A stretch of DNA of 64,000 bases from CAWBBA01 sp963741625 (lineage in GTDB: Bacteria > Desulfobacterota > Desulfomonilia > Desulfomonilales > Desulfomonilaceae): NCBI GenBank assembly GCA_963741625.1, contig CAVUIT010000012.1:992001-1056000 (forward strand), read 5' to 3'. Position numbers and translations under genes: made by a program. The notes beneath the pieces are model-generated. The model made no database searches, was not told where the DNA came from, and saw only the letters and a list, made by a program, of their open reading frames with translations. Of this stretch, positions 16,728-25,850 are shown piece after piece (positions within the stretch are counted from its first letter, which is position 1; each line of letters starts with the position of its first letter).

Positions 16728-18071
16728 ATGAACAAGGACGTCCCTTACTGGAATCCCCGCCTGGAAACACTGCCCAAGCAAGATCTGGAGAAACTTCAAC
16801 TAAAGAAATTCCGCCGCATCCTCCAGTGGGCCTATGACCGATCCCGGTTTCATCGTGCCCTCTATGAGGATGCAGGGCTGAAGCCGGATGACATACGGAC
16901 CATGGCGGACGTGCGGCTGGTCCCCAAGGTGGAGAAGTCCATGCTGCGGAACATACAGCGAAAGGACCCTTTTCCTTACGGGGATGCCCTGTGTGTACCC
17001 CTGGACGAGGTAACCGAATTCAGGCAGACCAGCGGAACCACCGGCCAGCCGGTGTATCAGCCCGACACCTGGCAGGATTGGGAATGGTGGTCCGAATGCT
17101 GGGCCACGTTGCTCTGGGCTCAAGGATATCGCCCTCATGATCGGGTCTTTCTTCCGTTCGGCTACAATATCTTTGTGGCGTTCTGGGCTGGCCATTATGC
17201 CTGCGAAAAGATCGGCTGCGAAACTGTGCCCGGCGGTGTCCTGGACACGAAGTCCAGGATACTGAAAATGCAGGAGATACAAGCCACTGCCATGATGTGC
17301 ACCCCAACCTACGTCCTTGGCATGGCTGATACGGCTCTGAACAAGCTGTCTGTGAATCCAGTTACAGATCTCCAGGTGAGAAAGATCACCTGTGCCGGTG
17401 AACCAGGGGCCCTGATCCCAGCAACCAAGAAGCGCATGGAACAAGCATGGGGCGCCAAGGTGTTCGATCACGCCGGTGCCACGGAAATTGGGGCTTGGGG
17501 ATTCGAATGTGCGGCACAACCGGGCGGGCTGCACATAAATGAAGCGATGTTCCTGGCGGAGATCGAGGACCTCGATACAGGCGAGCCCATTACCGAACCC
17601 GGCCACCGAGGCAAACTGGTTATCACGGCCCTGAACAGGATCGGCCAGCCTTGCATCCGGTTCGACTCCAAAGACATAGTGGAATTCAGCGATCAACAGT
17701 GTGATTGTGGTCGGACCTATCGTGTCGTTCCCGGCGGAGTTGTCGGAAGGGCTGATGACATAACCAAAGTGAAAGGTGTGCTGCTGGCCCCGTCTGCCAT
17801 AGAGGACGTGGTGCGTTCCATTCCGGGGTTTAGCGACGAATACGAAGTGATTGTAGAAAAAAGAGGTGACGTGGACCACATTCTGCTCAAAGTGGAATTG
17901 ATGGAAAGTGCCGGGTCCTCGGCCAAAGAACTGGAAGCTCGGCTTTCGACCGAGCTACGGCTGAAGACGAATCTTGGATATGAGATACAGGTACATCCAT
18001 ACGGATCGCTCCAGCGTTACGAGGTAAAGGCCAGGCGTTTTAAGGACCTGAGAAACAAGGGAGATCATTAG
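16728..18071 (+). CDS. paaK: Phenylacetate-CoA ligase-like AMP-forming enzyme
   Basis: A 447-residue member of the PaaK branch of adenylate-forming ligases, activating an aromatic or related acid to its CoA thioester with ATP. ATG 16728 follows AGGAG. Motifs: FRQTSGTTGQPVY (phosphate-binding loop), HAGATEIGAWGFEC (adenine-binding region), RFDSKDIVEF, RTYRVVPGGVVGRADD and the C-terminal KVKGVLLAPSAIEDV with the small AMP-binding C domain. The length is normal and the frame intact. Many anaerobes carry several PaaK paralogues of unknown substrate, so the acid cannot be named. It is followed closely by a small gene at 18075. Confidence 0.88.
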   Translation: MNKDVPYWNPRLETLPKQDLEKLQLKKFRRILQWAYDRSRFHRALYEDAGLKPDDIRTMADVRLVPKVEKSMLRNIQRKDPFPYGDALCVPLDEVTEFRQTSGTTGQPVYQPDTWQDWEWWSECWATLLWAQGYRPHDRVFLPFGYNIFVAFWAGHYACEKIGCETVPGGVLDTKSRILKMQEIQATAMMCTPTYVLGMADTALNKLSVNPVTDLQVRKITCAGEPGALIPATKKRMEQAWGAKVFDHAGATEIGAWGFECAAQPGGLHINEAMFLAEIEDLDTGEPITEPGHRGKLVITALNRIGQPCIRFDSKDIVEFSDQQCDCGRTYRVVPGGVVGRADDITKVKGVLLAPSAIEDVVRSIPGFSDEYEVIVEKRGDVDHILLKVELMESAGSSAKELEARLSTELRLKTNLGYEIQVHPYGSLQRYEVKARRFKDLRNKGDH

Positions 18072-18074
18072 GCG

Positions 18075-18249
18075 ATGAAGCAAAGCCCAAACTTGGAAAA
18101 GATAGCATCCAAAGTGGAAGAACCTGTACAGGCTTGCCAACGAGTTGTACGACGAGTCTGAGGATTTTCCCGCAGTCAACCGTAACGTAAAGCGGATCCT
18201 GGCTTCCGCTGAAATGCTGAGAATCAACCTGGAGCCGATTCCAGAGTGA
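18075..18249 (+). CDS. Small helical hypothetical protein (one frame break)
   Basis: Starts 3 bases after the stop of the CoA ligase gene. The first frame reads MKQSPNLEKIASKVEE. After removing one C near 18125 it continues LYRLANELYDESEDFPAVNR, then NVKRILASAEMLRINL to the stop at 18247. The restored product is 57 residues, charged and predicted all-helical. The matching codon pattern on both sides of the break supports a real gene. Function unknown; it is likely translated together with the ligase. Confidence 0.5.
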
Positions 18250-18302
18250 GCGCGAGCCAATGTGGAAGTGCATGCAAGACGATACGAGAATTTGAAGCAG
18301 GC

Positions 18303-18404
18303 GGCGGCAATCGTCCCGAATGGGACGAGCGCATTTTGGTTGGTCACCGGATCCAGGCGATGAATCGCCTGGCTACTTTCAATCGCCCCGATGGGGCTCT
18401 CTAG
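18303..18404. repeat. Palindrome-rich dispersed repeat
   Basis: Three short palindromes in series: CGTCCCGAATGGGACG, CCAGGCGATGAATCGCCTGG and GCCCCGATGGGGC. This is typical of REP-like intergenic repeats. No coding seen between 18250 and 18512. Confidence 0.5.
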
Positions 18405-18512
18405 CTAGGGGAGCAAGATAACCGACCCTTTTGCGAAAAAATTACTCCCCATTCTGATGCCAGGTTCTGCGTAGGAATCCCGCGGCACGTGGGAAAATGA
18501 GAAAATAAGCTC

Positions 18513-19655
18513 ATGGCTAAACCAGTCTATCTTGATTACAACGGAACGACGCCGCATGACCCTGAAGTCATCGACGCGATGAGGCCTTTTCTCGATGAAG
18601 AGTTCGGCAATCCATCCAGTACGCACTGGTTCGGAATTGCGCCCAAAAGGGCCGTAATTCAGGCGAGAAGGCAGGTGGCCTCACTTCTGAATTGTGATCC
18701 TGAAGAGATCATCTTTACCAGCGGCGGGACTGAGGCCAATAATCACGCGATACTCGGCACAGCCTTCGAGAATCGGCACAAAGGGAACCATGTCGTCACC
18801 AGCCAAATCGAACACCCAGCGGTGCTTGAAGTTTGCCGGTTCCTCGAAGAAAACGGCTTTCGTGTGACGTACCTCCCTGTCGATGAATTCGGCATGGTCA
18901 GCGTATCCGACGTTGAGGCCGCGATCACCCCTGAAACGATCCTCATCACCATCATGCACGCGAACAATGAAGTGGGGACCATTGAGCCCATCGAAGAAAT
19001 CGCAGGGCTCGCTCGACGGCACGGGATCATAGTGCATACAGACGCGGCTCAATCCATGGGCAAGATACCCACGGACGTGAAGGCGCTGGGAGTCGATCTG
19101 TTATCTGTAGCCGGCCACAAATTGTATGCTCCCAAGGGGATTGGTGCTCTGTACACGCGTAAAGGAATTAAGCTCAGAAAGTTTATGTTGGGCGCCGGTC
19201 AAGAGGTGGGGCAGAGAGCGGGCACAGAGAATGTCCTTGAAATTGTGGGCCTTGGAAAAGCCTGTGAGATCGCTCTGCGGGATTTAGGCAAAAACGCGGA
19301 TAATATGAGGCACACCAGAGACTTGCTTCACAACGGTCTGAAAACGAGACTGAAGCATGTCAGACTCAACGGGCATCCTGAAAAGCGCTTGCCCAATACG
19401 CTCAATCTGTCTTTTCTTGGCCTGGAAGCCAACAGGATACTGGAGGAGATCGGACTGGACGTAGCAGTTTCAGCGGGGGCCGCGTGCCATTCCGACCACG
19501 TGCAGATCTCCCACGTGCTCAAAGCGATGGCTGTGCCTATCGAATGGGCCAAGGGGACTCTGCGATTCACCACCGGCAGAATGACCACAGAGGATGAAAT
19601 CGCCAGAGCCATAAATGTTGTAGTCGATGCGGTGACGAGGCTTGAAAAAGCGTGA
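18513..19655 (+). CDS. NifS/IscS-like cysteine desulfurase
   Basis: A 380-residue PLP enzyme that removes sulfur (or selenium) from Cys (or Sec). ATG 18513 has no strong Shine-Dalgarno sequence. Motifs: YLDYNGTTPHDP, FTSGGTEANNHAI, SQIEHPAVLEV, MHANNEVGTI, HTDAAQSMGK (PLP Asp/His region), the Schiff-base Lys in SVAGHKLYAPKGIG, GQEVGQRAGTEN, and the catalytic loop VSAGAACHSDH with the active-site Cys. It belongs to the group I/NifS-like class. No scaffold or Fe-S assembly gene is adjacent, but a SelD-type oxidoreductase is 2 kb upstream, so a selenium-supply role is possible. That link is inference. Confidence 0.9.
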   Translation: MAKPVYLDYNGTTPHDPEVIDAMRPFLDEEFGNPSSTHWFGIAPKRAVIQARRQVASLLNCDPEEIIFTSGGTEANNHAILGTAFENRHKGNHVVTSQIEHPAVLEVCRFLEENGFRVTYLPVDEFGMVSVSDVEAAITPETILITIMHANNEVGTIEPIEEIAGLARRHGIIVHTDAAQSMGKIPTDVKALGVDLLSVAGHKLYAPKGIGALYTRKGIKLRKFMLGAGQEVGQRAGTENVLEIVGLGKACEIALRDLGKNADNMRHTRDLLHNGLKTRLKHVRLNGHPEKRLPNTLNLSFLGLEANRILEEIGLDVAVSAGAACHSDHVQISHVLKAMAVPIEWAKGTLRFTTGRMTTEDEIARAINVVVDAVTRLEKA

Positions 19656-19801
19656 ATTTCTTATCCTAATAGAACCTCCGGAAAGCCGCTTCATCGGTTG
19701 ACTCCCTCCAAGTAACGGCAAAAGAGGTCCAACTGATAATGCGCCGCCCGAACCAGAGCCGCTTCGGGGTTTTGTTTCGTCGGAACAGTTCTTGTTTTCC
19801 A

Positions 19802-20190
19802 TCAAACCCGATTATCTGAAATTATGGCCCGTTTTGCAGCCTCAAGTAAGAAAGCAGATCGCGACATATTGTGCCGGCGAGCGTAGGCGTCAATTGCTTC
19901 TAGTTCGCTCTCCGGCAACGTGACATTGATCCTTTTTGCCCTGGTTTCCGGCACGGTGACGAGAAACGGGACAGCACCGGCGTTGGCAGGATCAGCAACA
20001 ATAGCATCCAGTAAGCTTGGTTCGGGGATGGGGTCTCGGTCCTCAAGCATACCCTTGATATGAAACTTCAGGGCCTCTGACGCCCTCTTGTGGGCCTCTT
20101 CCACTTGGTAATGCACCCGGGAAAGTCAGGAAAATCAACCCCGAAGTCGGTATCCTTTTCTTTGCGAAGCAATGCTATATAAGTGGCCAT
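19802..20190 (-). CDS. hicB: HicB-type antitoxin (one frame break)
   Basis: Antitoxin and repressor of a HicAB toxin-antitoxin pair. ATG 20190 starts MATYIALLRKEKDTDFGVDF followed by PDFPGCIT, the degenerate RNase H-like HicB domain. After a one-base loss near 20110 the frame continues VEEAHKRASEALKFHI and a C-terminal ribbon-helix-helix (RINVTLPESELEAIDAYARR, SRSAFLLEAA) for operator binding. The gene starts 2 bases after the hicA stop. Both genes of the pair carry a frame break. Confidence 0.8.
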
Positions 20191-20192
20191 CG

Positions 20193-20407
20193 TTACTTCC
20201 GTTTCAAAGTCTTAATGTCTTCCCTAAACGTCAATCCTGATTGGCGCTTTATGCTACCTATTGTGCCTGCCGGGATGTCGGCAACGGGATGCGGAACAGT
20301 CACACGGCCGCGTTAGTGGCGTGCTTGAACTGAACATGATCGCCTTCGTGGCCGACCTCAAACCAGCCATCGGCCTTGAGTCTTTTTATGACCTCCCGGC
20401 TATCCAT
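20193..20407 (-). CDS. hicA: HicA-type toxin (one frame break)
   Basis: Small double-stranded-RNA-binding mRNA interferase. ATG 20407 reads MDSREVIKRLKADGWFEVG, then GDHVQFKHAT with the catalytic His in the position of the usual GSHHQF. One base is missing near 20308; after correction it continues GRVTVPHPVADIPAGTIGSI and KRQSGLTFREDIKTLK. The restored length is about 71 residues, normal for HicA. It precedes hicB in the usual order. The frame breaks make it uncertain whether the toxin is active. Confidence 0.8.
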
Positions 20408-20461
20408 GAGAACACTATACGCATTGATACACACTCCGGCAAGGGTAAAACAAACTACAAA

Positions 20462-21811
20462 TTATATAATCTCACCGAAAAGTTCAGGCCCGTGTGACCC
20501 GGTGATCCTGACGCTGTGAATCTCGCCGGCTGTTGCTTTCCCAGCCGTGATATAGAGGACTCCGTCAACCTCCGGGGCCTGGTCCCACATCCTACCCTGC
20601 AAAAGCAGCTCTGATTCGTCGGAGACACCTTCAACAAGCCCCTGTTCCACTGTTCCGATCCTAAGCTGATTACGCTTGTCCATGAATCGGGAATGAATCC
20701 CTCGGATCTGGTCGGCCCTGGCTTCCTTCACGTCTGCAGGAACAGGGTCCCCCAGAGCCGCGGCGGGCGTTCCCTCTTCGGGCGAATACGTGAAAACACC
20801 TACATGCTCGATGCCAAAGGACTCAACAAAATCCCTGAGTTCGAGGAATTCCTTGTCCCCCTCCGCGGGATATCCGACCATGAATGTGGTCCTGAGAACC
20901 AGACTCGGAATCTCTTGTCTCAATCGTTCAATTAACTTGCGAACCCGGTCCCCTTTCCATGGTCTCCCCATGGCCCTGAGCACCTTAGCGGACACATGCT
21001 GGAATGGAATGTCCAGGTAAGGGAGAATACTCTCAGACTCGTTTATGAGCCTACCAAGCCCGCGCGGGATAGCGTCCGGATAAAGGTACATCAGCCGTAT
21101 CCACTTAATGCCCTCCACGCGCCTGAGCCTTTCCAACAACTTTATCAGAGCGCCTTTTTCGCCTCGTTCAACGCCGTAACTCGTAAGGTCCTGCGCGACG
21201 AGCACCAGTTCCCGTATGCCGGCGGAGGCCAGGAAAATCGCCTCCTGTTCCAGTTCGGATGGGTCCACGCTCCGGAGAGGGCCTCGAATTGCGGGGATAG
21301 TGCAATAGCGGCAAAGTCGCGGGCAGCCTTCAGCGATTTTCAGGTAAGCGTACCCCGCGGTGGTCAGTATACGCCCAGGCTGCATACTCGTAGTCTTGCT
21401 CAGATATGATCGGGGGGCTGTTGTTTTGGACACGGGCGATACGCCTGTCTCTTCAGCCCTATGGAGAGCGGCTTTCAAGATTCTCGGCAGGTCTGCGATC
21501 TTATCGGGTGTCAAGAAGAGGTCTACTTCGGGCAATGGCTCGCGGAGGCTCTCTTGGTAACGCAACGGCATACATCCTGCCACCACCAGAAAAGCATCCT
21601 TGTGTTCCCGGTAGTCCAGTATGGTGTCGATGGATTCATCGACCGCAGGCTCGATGAAAGCGCAGGTATTTATGATTATGATCCCGGCTGCCGTAGGGTC
21701 GTCTGTATACACGAAGCCAGCATCGGCCATTACCGACAGAATTCTCTCAGAGTCTACCCGATTTTTAGGGCATCCGAGGCTTACAAGGTTAAAGAACTTA
21801 TTGTGAGTCAC
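20462..21811 (-). CDS. rimO: Ribosomal protein S12 methylthiotransferase RimO
   Basis: Radical-SAM enzyme with two [4Fe-4S] clusters that methylthiolates the conserved Asp of ribosomal protein S12. The N-terminal UPF0004 domain has Cys14 (SLGCPKN), Cys50 (NTCAF) and the Cys of VVAGCMP. The radical-SAM CxxxCxxC is EGCPRLCRYCTIPAIRGP. The C-terminus is a TRAM-like RNA/protein-binding domain (LRIGTVEQGLVEGVSDESE). It is 449 residues, intact. The start ATG overlaps the lolA stop by 4 bases, so the gene is expressed from the ABC-lolA-rimO operon. Confidence 0.95.
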   Translation of the reverse strand: MTHNKFFNLVSLGCPKNRVDSERILSVMADAGFVYTDDPTAAGIIIINTCAFIEPAVDESIDTILDYREHKDAFLVVAGCMPLRYQESLREPLPEVDLFLTPDKIADLPRILKAALHRAEETGVSPVSKTTAPRSYLSKTTSMQPGRILTTAGYAYLKIAEGCPRLCRYCTIPAIRGPLRSVDPSELEQEAIFLASAGIRELVLVAQDLTSYGVERGEKGALIKLLERLRRVEGIKWIRLMYLYPDAIPRGLGRLINESESILPYLDIPFQHVSAKVLRAMGRPWKGDRVRKLIERLRQEIPSLVLRTTFMVGYPAEGDKEFLELRDFVESFGIEHVGVFTYSPEEGTPAAALGDPVPADVKEARADQIRGIHSRFMDKRNQLRIGTVEQGLVEGVSDESELLLQGRMWDQAPEVDGVLYITAGKATAGEIHSVRITGSHGPELFGEII

Positions 21812-22494
21812 TGCTTTGGTAATGCGTCCAGCGAAGGGATCAATTTTTCCAGAGGAATCGGTCCTACCTCGAAAAGAGCGTCCGGTAATGAGTTGAGGAA
21901 CGTTATCCCGGTGAGGTCGAAGCGGTTGTAGTTTCCGAGAGCGTCGTAAATTATGGCCCTGCGTATAGTGAAGAGATCCTTGTCAACGCCCAACATGATA
22001 CGATAGGTGCCGGCGGGGTTTTTACGGTCGGTCAGTTCGAGTAGAATTAGTTTCTCGGCTTCATCCTGGGATTTGACCGGAAAGGCGATGGAAAAATTTC
22101 GGTCCAGGGAGCCGATATTCGCGAAAAATCCGAAAAAGTGCTCAACGTTCATTTCGGGAGGAACTTCTCCATGAGAAGCGGTGCCGTCCTGTGGAAAATA
22201 GACAGTGTAGGATTTTCCTTTGATCACTACTTTCTGTTTTTCAGGTGATTCCACGTCCAGCGCAATCATACCCGGCCTCTTGACCTGAATTATGCCCTCG
22301 AACCGGTCTTTGAGGTCCATGCTCACATTCACCGTCAATTGGTTAAAGGACGCACGAAAACAGCAGTGATGAGAATAGACATCCTGGACTTTCTTGATCA
22401 CTTCCTCTGCGGTCGGAGCGCTGCCGCACGGAGTAACGTATGCCACACCAGCCGCTATCAACAATACGAAAACCATGCCTATGCGTCCGGTCAA
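21808..22494 (-). CDS. lolA: LolA-like outer-membrane lipoprotein carrier protein
   Basis: Periplasmic chaperone that ferries lipoproteins from the inner to the outer membrane. The signal peptide (MTGRIGMVFVLLIAAGVAYV) precedes a LolA-type half-barrel: EEVIKKVQDVYS, FNQLTVNV, FEGIIQVKRPGMIALDV, KVVIKGKSYTVYFPQDG, then RRAIIYDALGNYNRFDLTGI near the C-terminus. It is 228 residues, normal for LolA. It overlaps the ABC ATPase gene by ATGA at 22491 and rimO by ATGA at 21808, so the three genes are tightly coupled. Confidence 0.85.
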   Translation of the reverse strand: MTGRIGMVFVLLIAAGVAYVTPCGSAPTAEEVIKKVQDVYSHHCCFRASFNQLTVNVSMDLKDRFEGIIQVKRPGMIALDVESPEKQKVVIKGKSYTVYFPQDGTASHGEVPPEMNVEHFFGFFANIGSLDRNFSIAFPVKSQDEAEKLILLELTDRKNPAGTYRIMLGVDKDLFTIRRAIIYDALGNYNRFDLTGITFLNSLPDALFEVGPIPLEKLIPSLDALPKQ

Positions 22495-23351
22495 GCAGCG
22501 CCTCCTGAAAGCTTCTTAAGGGTAACAAGCCTTTCGACCAATATGGGGATTCTGAATTCATCCGGAGCAAGCGCTACACCGGCCTTGCGAAGATCGTGAA
22601 CGAGCAGAGCCAACTCAGGGAGCAATTCCCTCGTGGCAGGGTCATTTTCAAGTGCTTCACAGACTTCGGACGGTGAGCCGAGCGCTGCGATCCTCCCCTG
22701 CTTCAATACCATCATGAGGTCCAGTAGCGGGAGGAAGGGCTCCATGTCATGGGAAACAATCACTACTGTTTTGTCGCGTGACTTCTTCATTTCCTCAAGG
22801 GCTCGGGTGAGGTCCGCCACTGACGGAGGGTCCAAGCCAACGGCCGGTTCATCGAGGATGAGGACCTCAGGCTGATTCACGAGTATCCCCGCTATTGCAA
22901 CCTTGCGCTTGGCTCCGTCGGATAGGGCCATGGGAGATCGCCGGCCGATTTCATCGATATTGAGTCCTACCAGTTCGCATGCGTTCCGAACCTTGTTGCT
23001 GATTTCCGCTATGGAAAGGTTGGAAGACCGTCTGAGTACGAATGAGATGTCCCCAAATACCGTTTCCTCGAAAAGCTGGCGTTCGGGCCGCTGAAAAGCC
23101 ACACCAACTCTCAGTCTGAGTCCGGGCCCGTAAGATCTGATGTCCGTCCCGTCTAATAGCACCCGGCCTCGGGTAGGTGCGAGAAGTCCGTTGAGGTTTT
23201 TGACAAGAGTTGTTTTTCCTGATCCCGTACCCCCCAGTATGCCTGCAAAAGTCCCTGCGGAAAGCCCGAAGCTGATTGCCTCCAAGGCTTTTATTTCCAG
23301 GGAGGTGCCGGGATTGTACACGTAATCGAGATTTTCAACTTGGATTTTCAA
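22491..23351 (-). CDS. Energy-coupling-factor-type (CbiO/EcfA) ABC transporter ATPase
   Basis: A 286-residue ATPase of the ECF/cobalt transporter class. Walker A GGTGSGKTT (residues 40-48), Q-loop region VGVAFQRPERQLFEETV typical of EcfA proteins, signature LSDGAKRKVAIAGIL (an altered LSGGQ), Walker B VLILDEPAVGLDPPS and switch His in VIVSHD. EcfA subunits normally pair with EcfT and an S component, but neither is adjacent; the next genes are lolA and rimO. It may work with components encoded elsewhere. The overlap with lolA shows an operon start here. Confidence 0.85.
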   Translation of the reverse strand: MKIQVENLDYVYNPGTSLEIKALEAISFGLSAGTFAGILGGTGSGKTTLVKNLNGLLAPTRGRVLLDGTDIRSYGPGLRLRVGVAFQRPERQLFEETVFGDISFVLRRSSNLSIAEISNKVRNACELVGLNIDEIGRRSPMALSDGAKRKVAIAGILVNQPEVLILDEPAVGLDPPSVADLTRALEEMKKSRDKTVVIVSHDMEPFLPLLDLMMVLKQGRIAALGSPSEVCEALENDPATRELLPELALLVHDLRKAGVALAPDEFRIPILVERLVTLKKLSGGAA

Positions 23352-23487
23352 ATGAGCGCCTGACCAGCCAGCTATTTGTAAGAATGTGGGATCTCTTCTC
23401 AGGAATCATTGAGGACTTCTCGTCTCGACCCACCCGCGAGTGAACGATTCCGCATCTTCCCGCATGCATTCAGTGTCGCAGATTAGA

Positions 23488-23605
23488 GCGTGTCATTGCG
23501 AGCGCAGCGAAGTCCCGCGTGCCGTGGGGCAGCACGGAAAAAATGAGATTGCTTTCCCGCGGAATGCGGGATTTCACTCCTCCCAATGACAGGCGCGGCG
23601 AAATG
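23488..23605. repeat. Dispersed repeat (GTCATTGCGAGCGCAGCGAAG type), copy 1
   Basis: The unit begins with the widespread motif GCATTGCGAGCG-like sequence and ends with CCCGCGGAATGCGGG and ATTTCACTCCTCCCAATGAC. A closely related copy of the second half lies at 61829-61877. There is no gene between 23352 and 23635. Confidence 0.75.
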
Positions 23606-23635
23606 AAGCCGCATGACCCAAATACCCTTCCCTGC

Positions 23636-25091
23636 TTACGGAGTCTCCTTCACCTTCCAAGTCGTTCCTTTGGGACTGTCTTCAAGCAGAATCCCCTTCG
23701 CGGCCAGCTCTTTGCGGATCTCGTCAGCACGCGCGAAATCCTTTCTCTTCCGGGCCTCGGCTCTTTCAACTATCAGCCCCTCGATCTCATCTTCACCGAT
23801 TCCCAGATCTGCCACACCGCCTTTGCGCAGGTTTTCCAGGAAAAGGGCCGGTTCCTCCTTGAGCAGGCCCAAGACTTCGCGAGAAAGGGCGCCAATCTCA
23901 TTCTTCACTTTGGTTAGGACATCGGGCGAAGGAATCTCCGATAAAGAAGCCGCCGCGGAATACCTGTTTATGGCCCGCGCCGCGTCAAACAAAATAGCCA
24001 GGGGGCGAGGAGTATTAAAGTCGTCGTCCATGGCCTCCACAAAACGATTGCTTATGTCAGTCAGCTCATCGGGCAGCTCCTTGGCAGTACCCCCGCGGCC
24101 GATGACCTCATCCAGGGATGCCATTGCTGCATAAAGGCGCTCAAGCGCTGACGCGGACTCCTTTATCGATGTCTCACTGTAGTCCAGAGGGCTCCTGTAG
24201 TGGCTCGATATGAGGAACAAGCGGAGCGCTTCCGGATGGACGGTTTTGAGTATATCTCTTATGTTTAGGACATTTCCGAGGGACTTGGACATCTTCTCGG
24301 AACTGATGTTGACGAATCCATTATGGATCCAATACTTGGCAAAAGGTCTTCCCGTAGCTGCCTCTGATTGGGCGATTTCGTTTTCGTGGTGTGGAAAGGC
24401 CAGATCCGCGCCTCCGCCGTGAATATCGAATCCTTCCCCCAACAGATCCATACTCATGGCAGAGCACTCGATGTGCCAGCCGGGACGTCCCGGACCCCAA
24501 GGGCTCTCCCAGAATGGCTCCCCAGGTTTGGCCGCTTTCCACAAGGCGAAATCCAAAGGGTTTCGCTTCTTTTCATCCACATCTACCCGCGCGCCTGATA
24601 TCAGATCCTCGGTTTCTCTTGCCGGAGAGCTTGCCGTACCCGGGGAAACTGTTCACAGAGAACAATACATCCCCGTTGGCTTCGTAAGCATGGCCGGACG
24701 AGATAAGCCTTTGGATGAGTGATTGCATCCGGTCTATATATTCTGTAGCCCTGGGCTCGAAGGTTGGCCGAAGGATCCCAAGAGCGTCCATGTCAACGTA
24801 GAATTCGTGTATAAAACGCTCACCAAGCCTTCTCCAGTCTTCCCCCAACTCGTTGGCCCGGTTTATAATCTTGTCATCCACATCCGTGAAGTTCCGCACA
24901 AACGTAACTTCATACCTGCGGTACATCAGATACCGATAGATCACGTCAAAAAGGACAGCGGACCGTGCATGTCCCAAGTGGCACATATCGTAAACCGTCA
25001 TTCCGCAGACATACATCCCGACTTTTCCAGGCCGAAGAGGCTGGAACTCCTCCTTTTTCCTGGCCAGGGTGCTGTATATCTTCAGTCCCAT
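23636..25091 (-). CDS. cysS: Cysteinyl-tRNA synthetase (one frame break)
   Basis: Class I aminoacyl-tRNA synthetase charging tRNA-Cys. ATG 25091 has GAGGAG 7 bases upstream. Motifs: the zinc-ligand Cys in MYVCGMTVYD, the HIGH-type motif CHLGHARS, VRNFTDVDDKI, zinc ligands GWHIECSAMS and FPHHENEIAQSE, the KMSKS loop in SSEKMSKSLGN, and the C-terminal DALR-like and cysteinyl-specific helical part. The frame breaks near 24604: AGAAACC should be AGAACC, restoring GKRTEDLISGARVDVDEK. This enzyme is nearly always essential and single-copy, so the break is most likely a sequence error. Its start lies 67 bases past the ispF stop. Confidence 0.95.
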
Positions 25092-25158
25092 TAGTTTCTC
25101 CTCGATGGACGAATCTGCGAAGCGCAAAAATTCTGAGAGCCGTTCCGAGAAGCACCCC

Positions 25159-25641
25159 TCAGGGCTGCTCGTCCTCTTCCAGAAGCACCACTGCCGAAGC
25201 TGCTATTCCTTCGGCCCGCCCAATGAATCCGAGTCCCTCTGTGGTTGTTGCCTTGACATTCACCCGGTCGGGCTCAATCCCCACCGCTTCCGCCAGGTTG
25301 CCGACTATCGCAGCCCGAACTGGTCCGATCTTAGGGGCTTGCGCGAGAACAGTCACATCAACGTTTGCAATGCGAAACCCCAACGCGCGTACTGCGTCCA
25401 CAATGGTCTCTAGCATGCTGATGCTGGGAGCATCGCGATACGCAGGGTCTGTGTCCGGAAAGTGCATACCGATATCTCCCAGGCCCGCCGCGCCCAGCAG
25501 TGCATCTATCAGCGCATGGGTGAGGACATCCGCGTCCGAATGCCCTTCCAACCCCAAAGGATAAGGTATGGTCTCTCCACCCAGGATGAGCTTCCGGTTC
25601 TCTACAAATTTGTGGGCATCAAATCCGTGGCCTATGCGCAA
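25159..25641 (-). CDS. ispF: 2-C-methyl-D-erythritol 2,4-cyclodiphosphate synthase
   Basis: MEP-pathway enzyme forming the cyclic diphosphate intermediate of isoprenoid synthesis. The 160 residues are intact. Metal ligands lie in GHGFDAHKF (Asp8, His10) and GLEGHSDADVLTHALIDALL (His42). Family blocks FPDTDP, NVDVTVLAQAPKI and VNVKATTTEGLGFIGRAEG are all present. The start is a TTG at 25641, the codon that gives the normal N-terminus and has AGGAG 6-7 bases upstream. It is upstream of cysS in the same direction. Confidence 0.95.
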   Translation of the reverse strand: MRIGHGFDAHKFVENRKLILGGETIPYPLGLEGHSDADVLTHALIDALLGAAGLGDIGMHFPDTDPAYRDAPSISMLETIVDAVRALGFRIANVDVTVLAQAPKIGPVRAAIVGNLAEAVGIEPDRVNVKATTTEGLGFIGRAEGIAASAVVLLEEDEQP

Positions 25642-25850
25642 GTTCTTCTCCTGCCTGCCATTAATATGCGGAGCTTAATTCATCGGCCGGAGTTCGTCAA
25701 GAATGGCTTATCGTAGGTCACGCATGCATCGGCGCACGGAAGGCAGGTCGCAGACAATACGCTCCAATTCTTGACGAAGGACGCTGCGTGTCATAAACTC
25801 AGCGCCGGTTACCTTTTTACTTTATGGAACTCTAACATGGAAATGAGCCG

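Noticed and set aside
16800..17879. 359-codon minus-strand frame opposite the CoA ligase
   Set aside because: Shadow of an intact enzyme gene with all family motifs; no ribosome-binding site.
20408..20461. Att site or tRNA remnant near hicA
   Set aside because: No tRNA-like folding or repeat of the tRNA-Ala end could be seen there.
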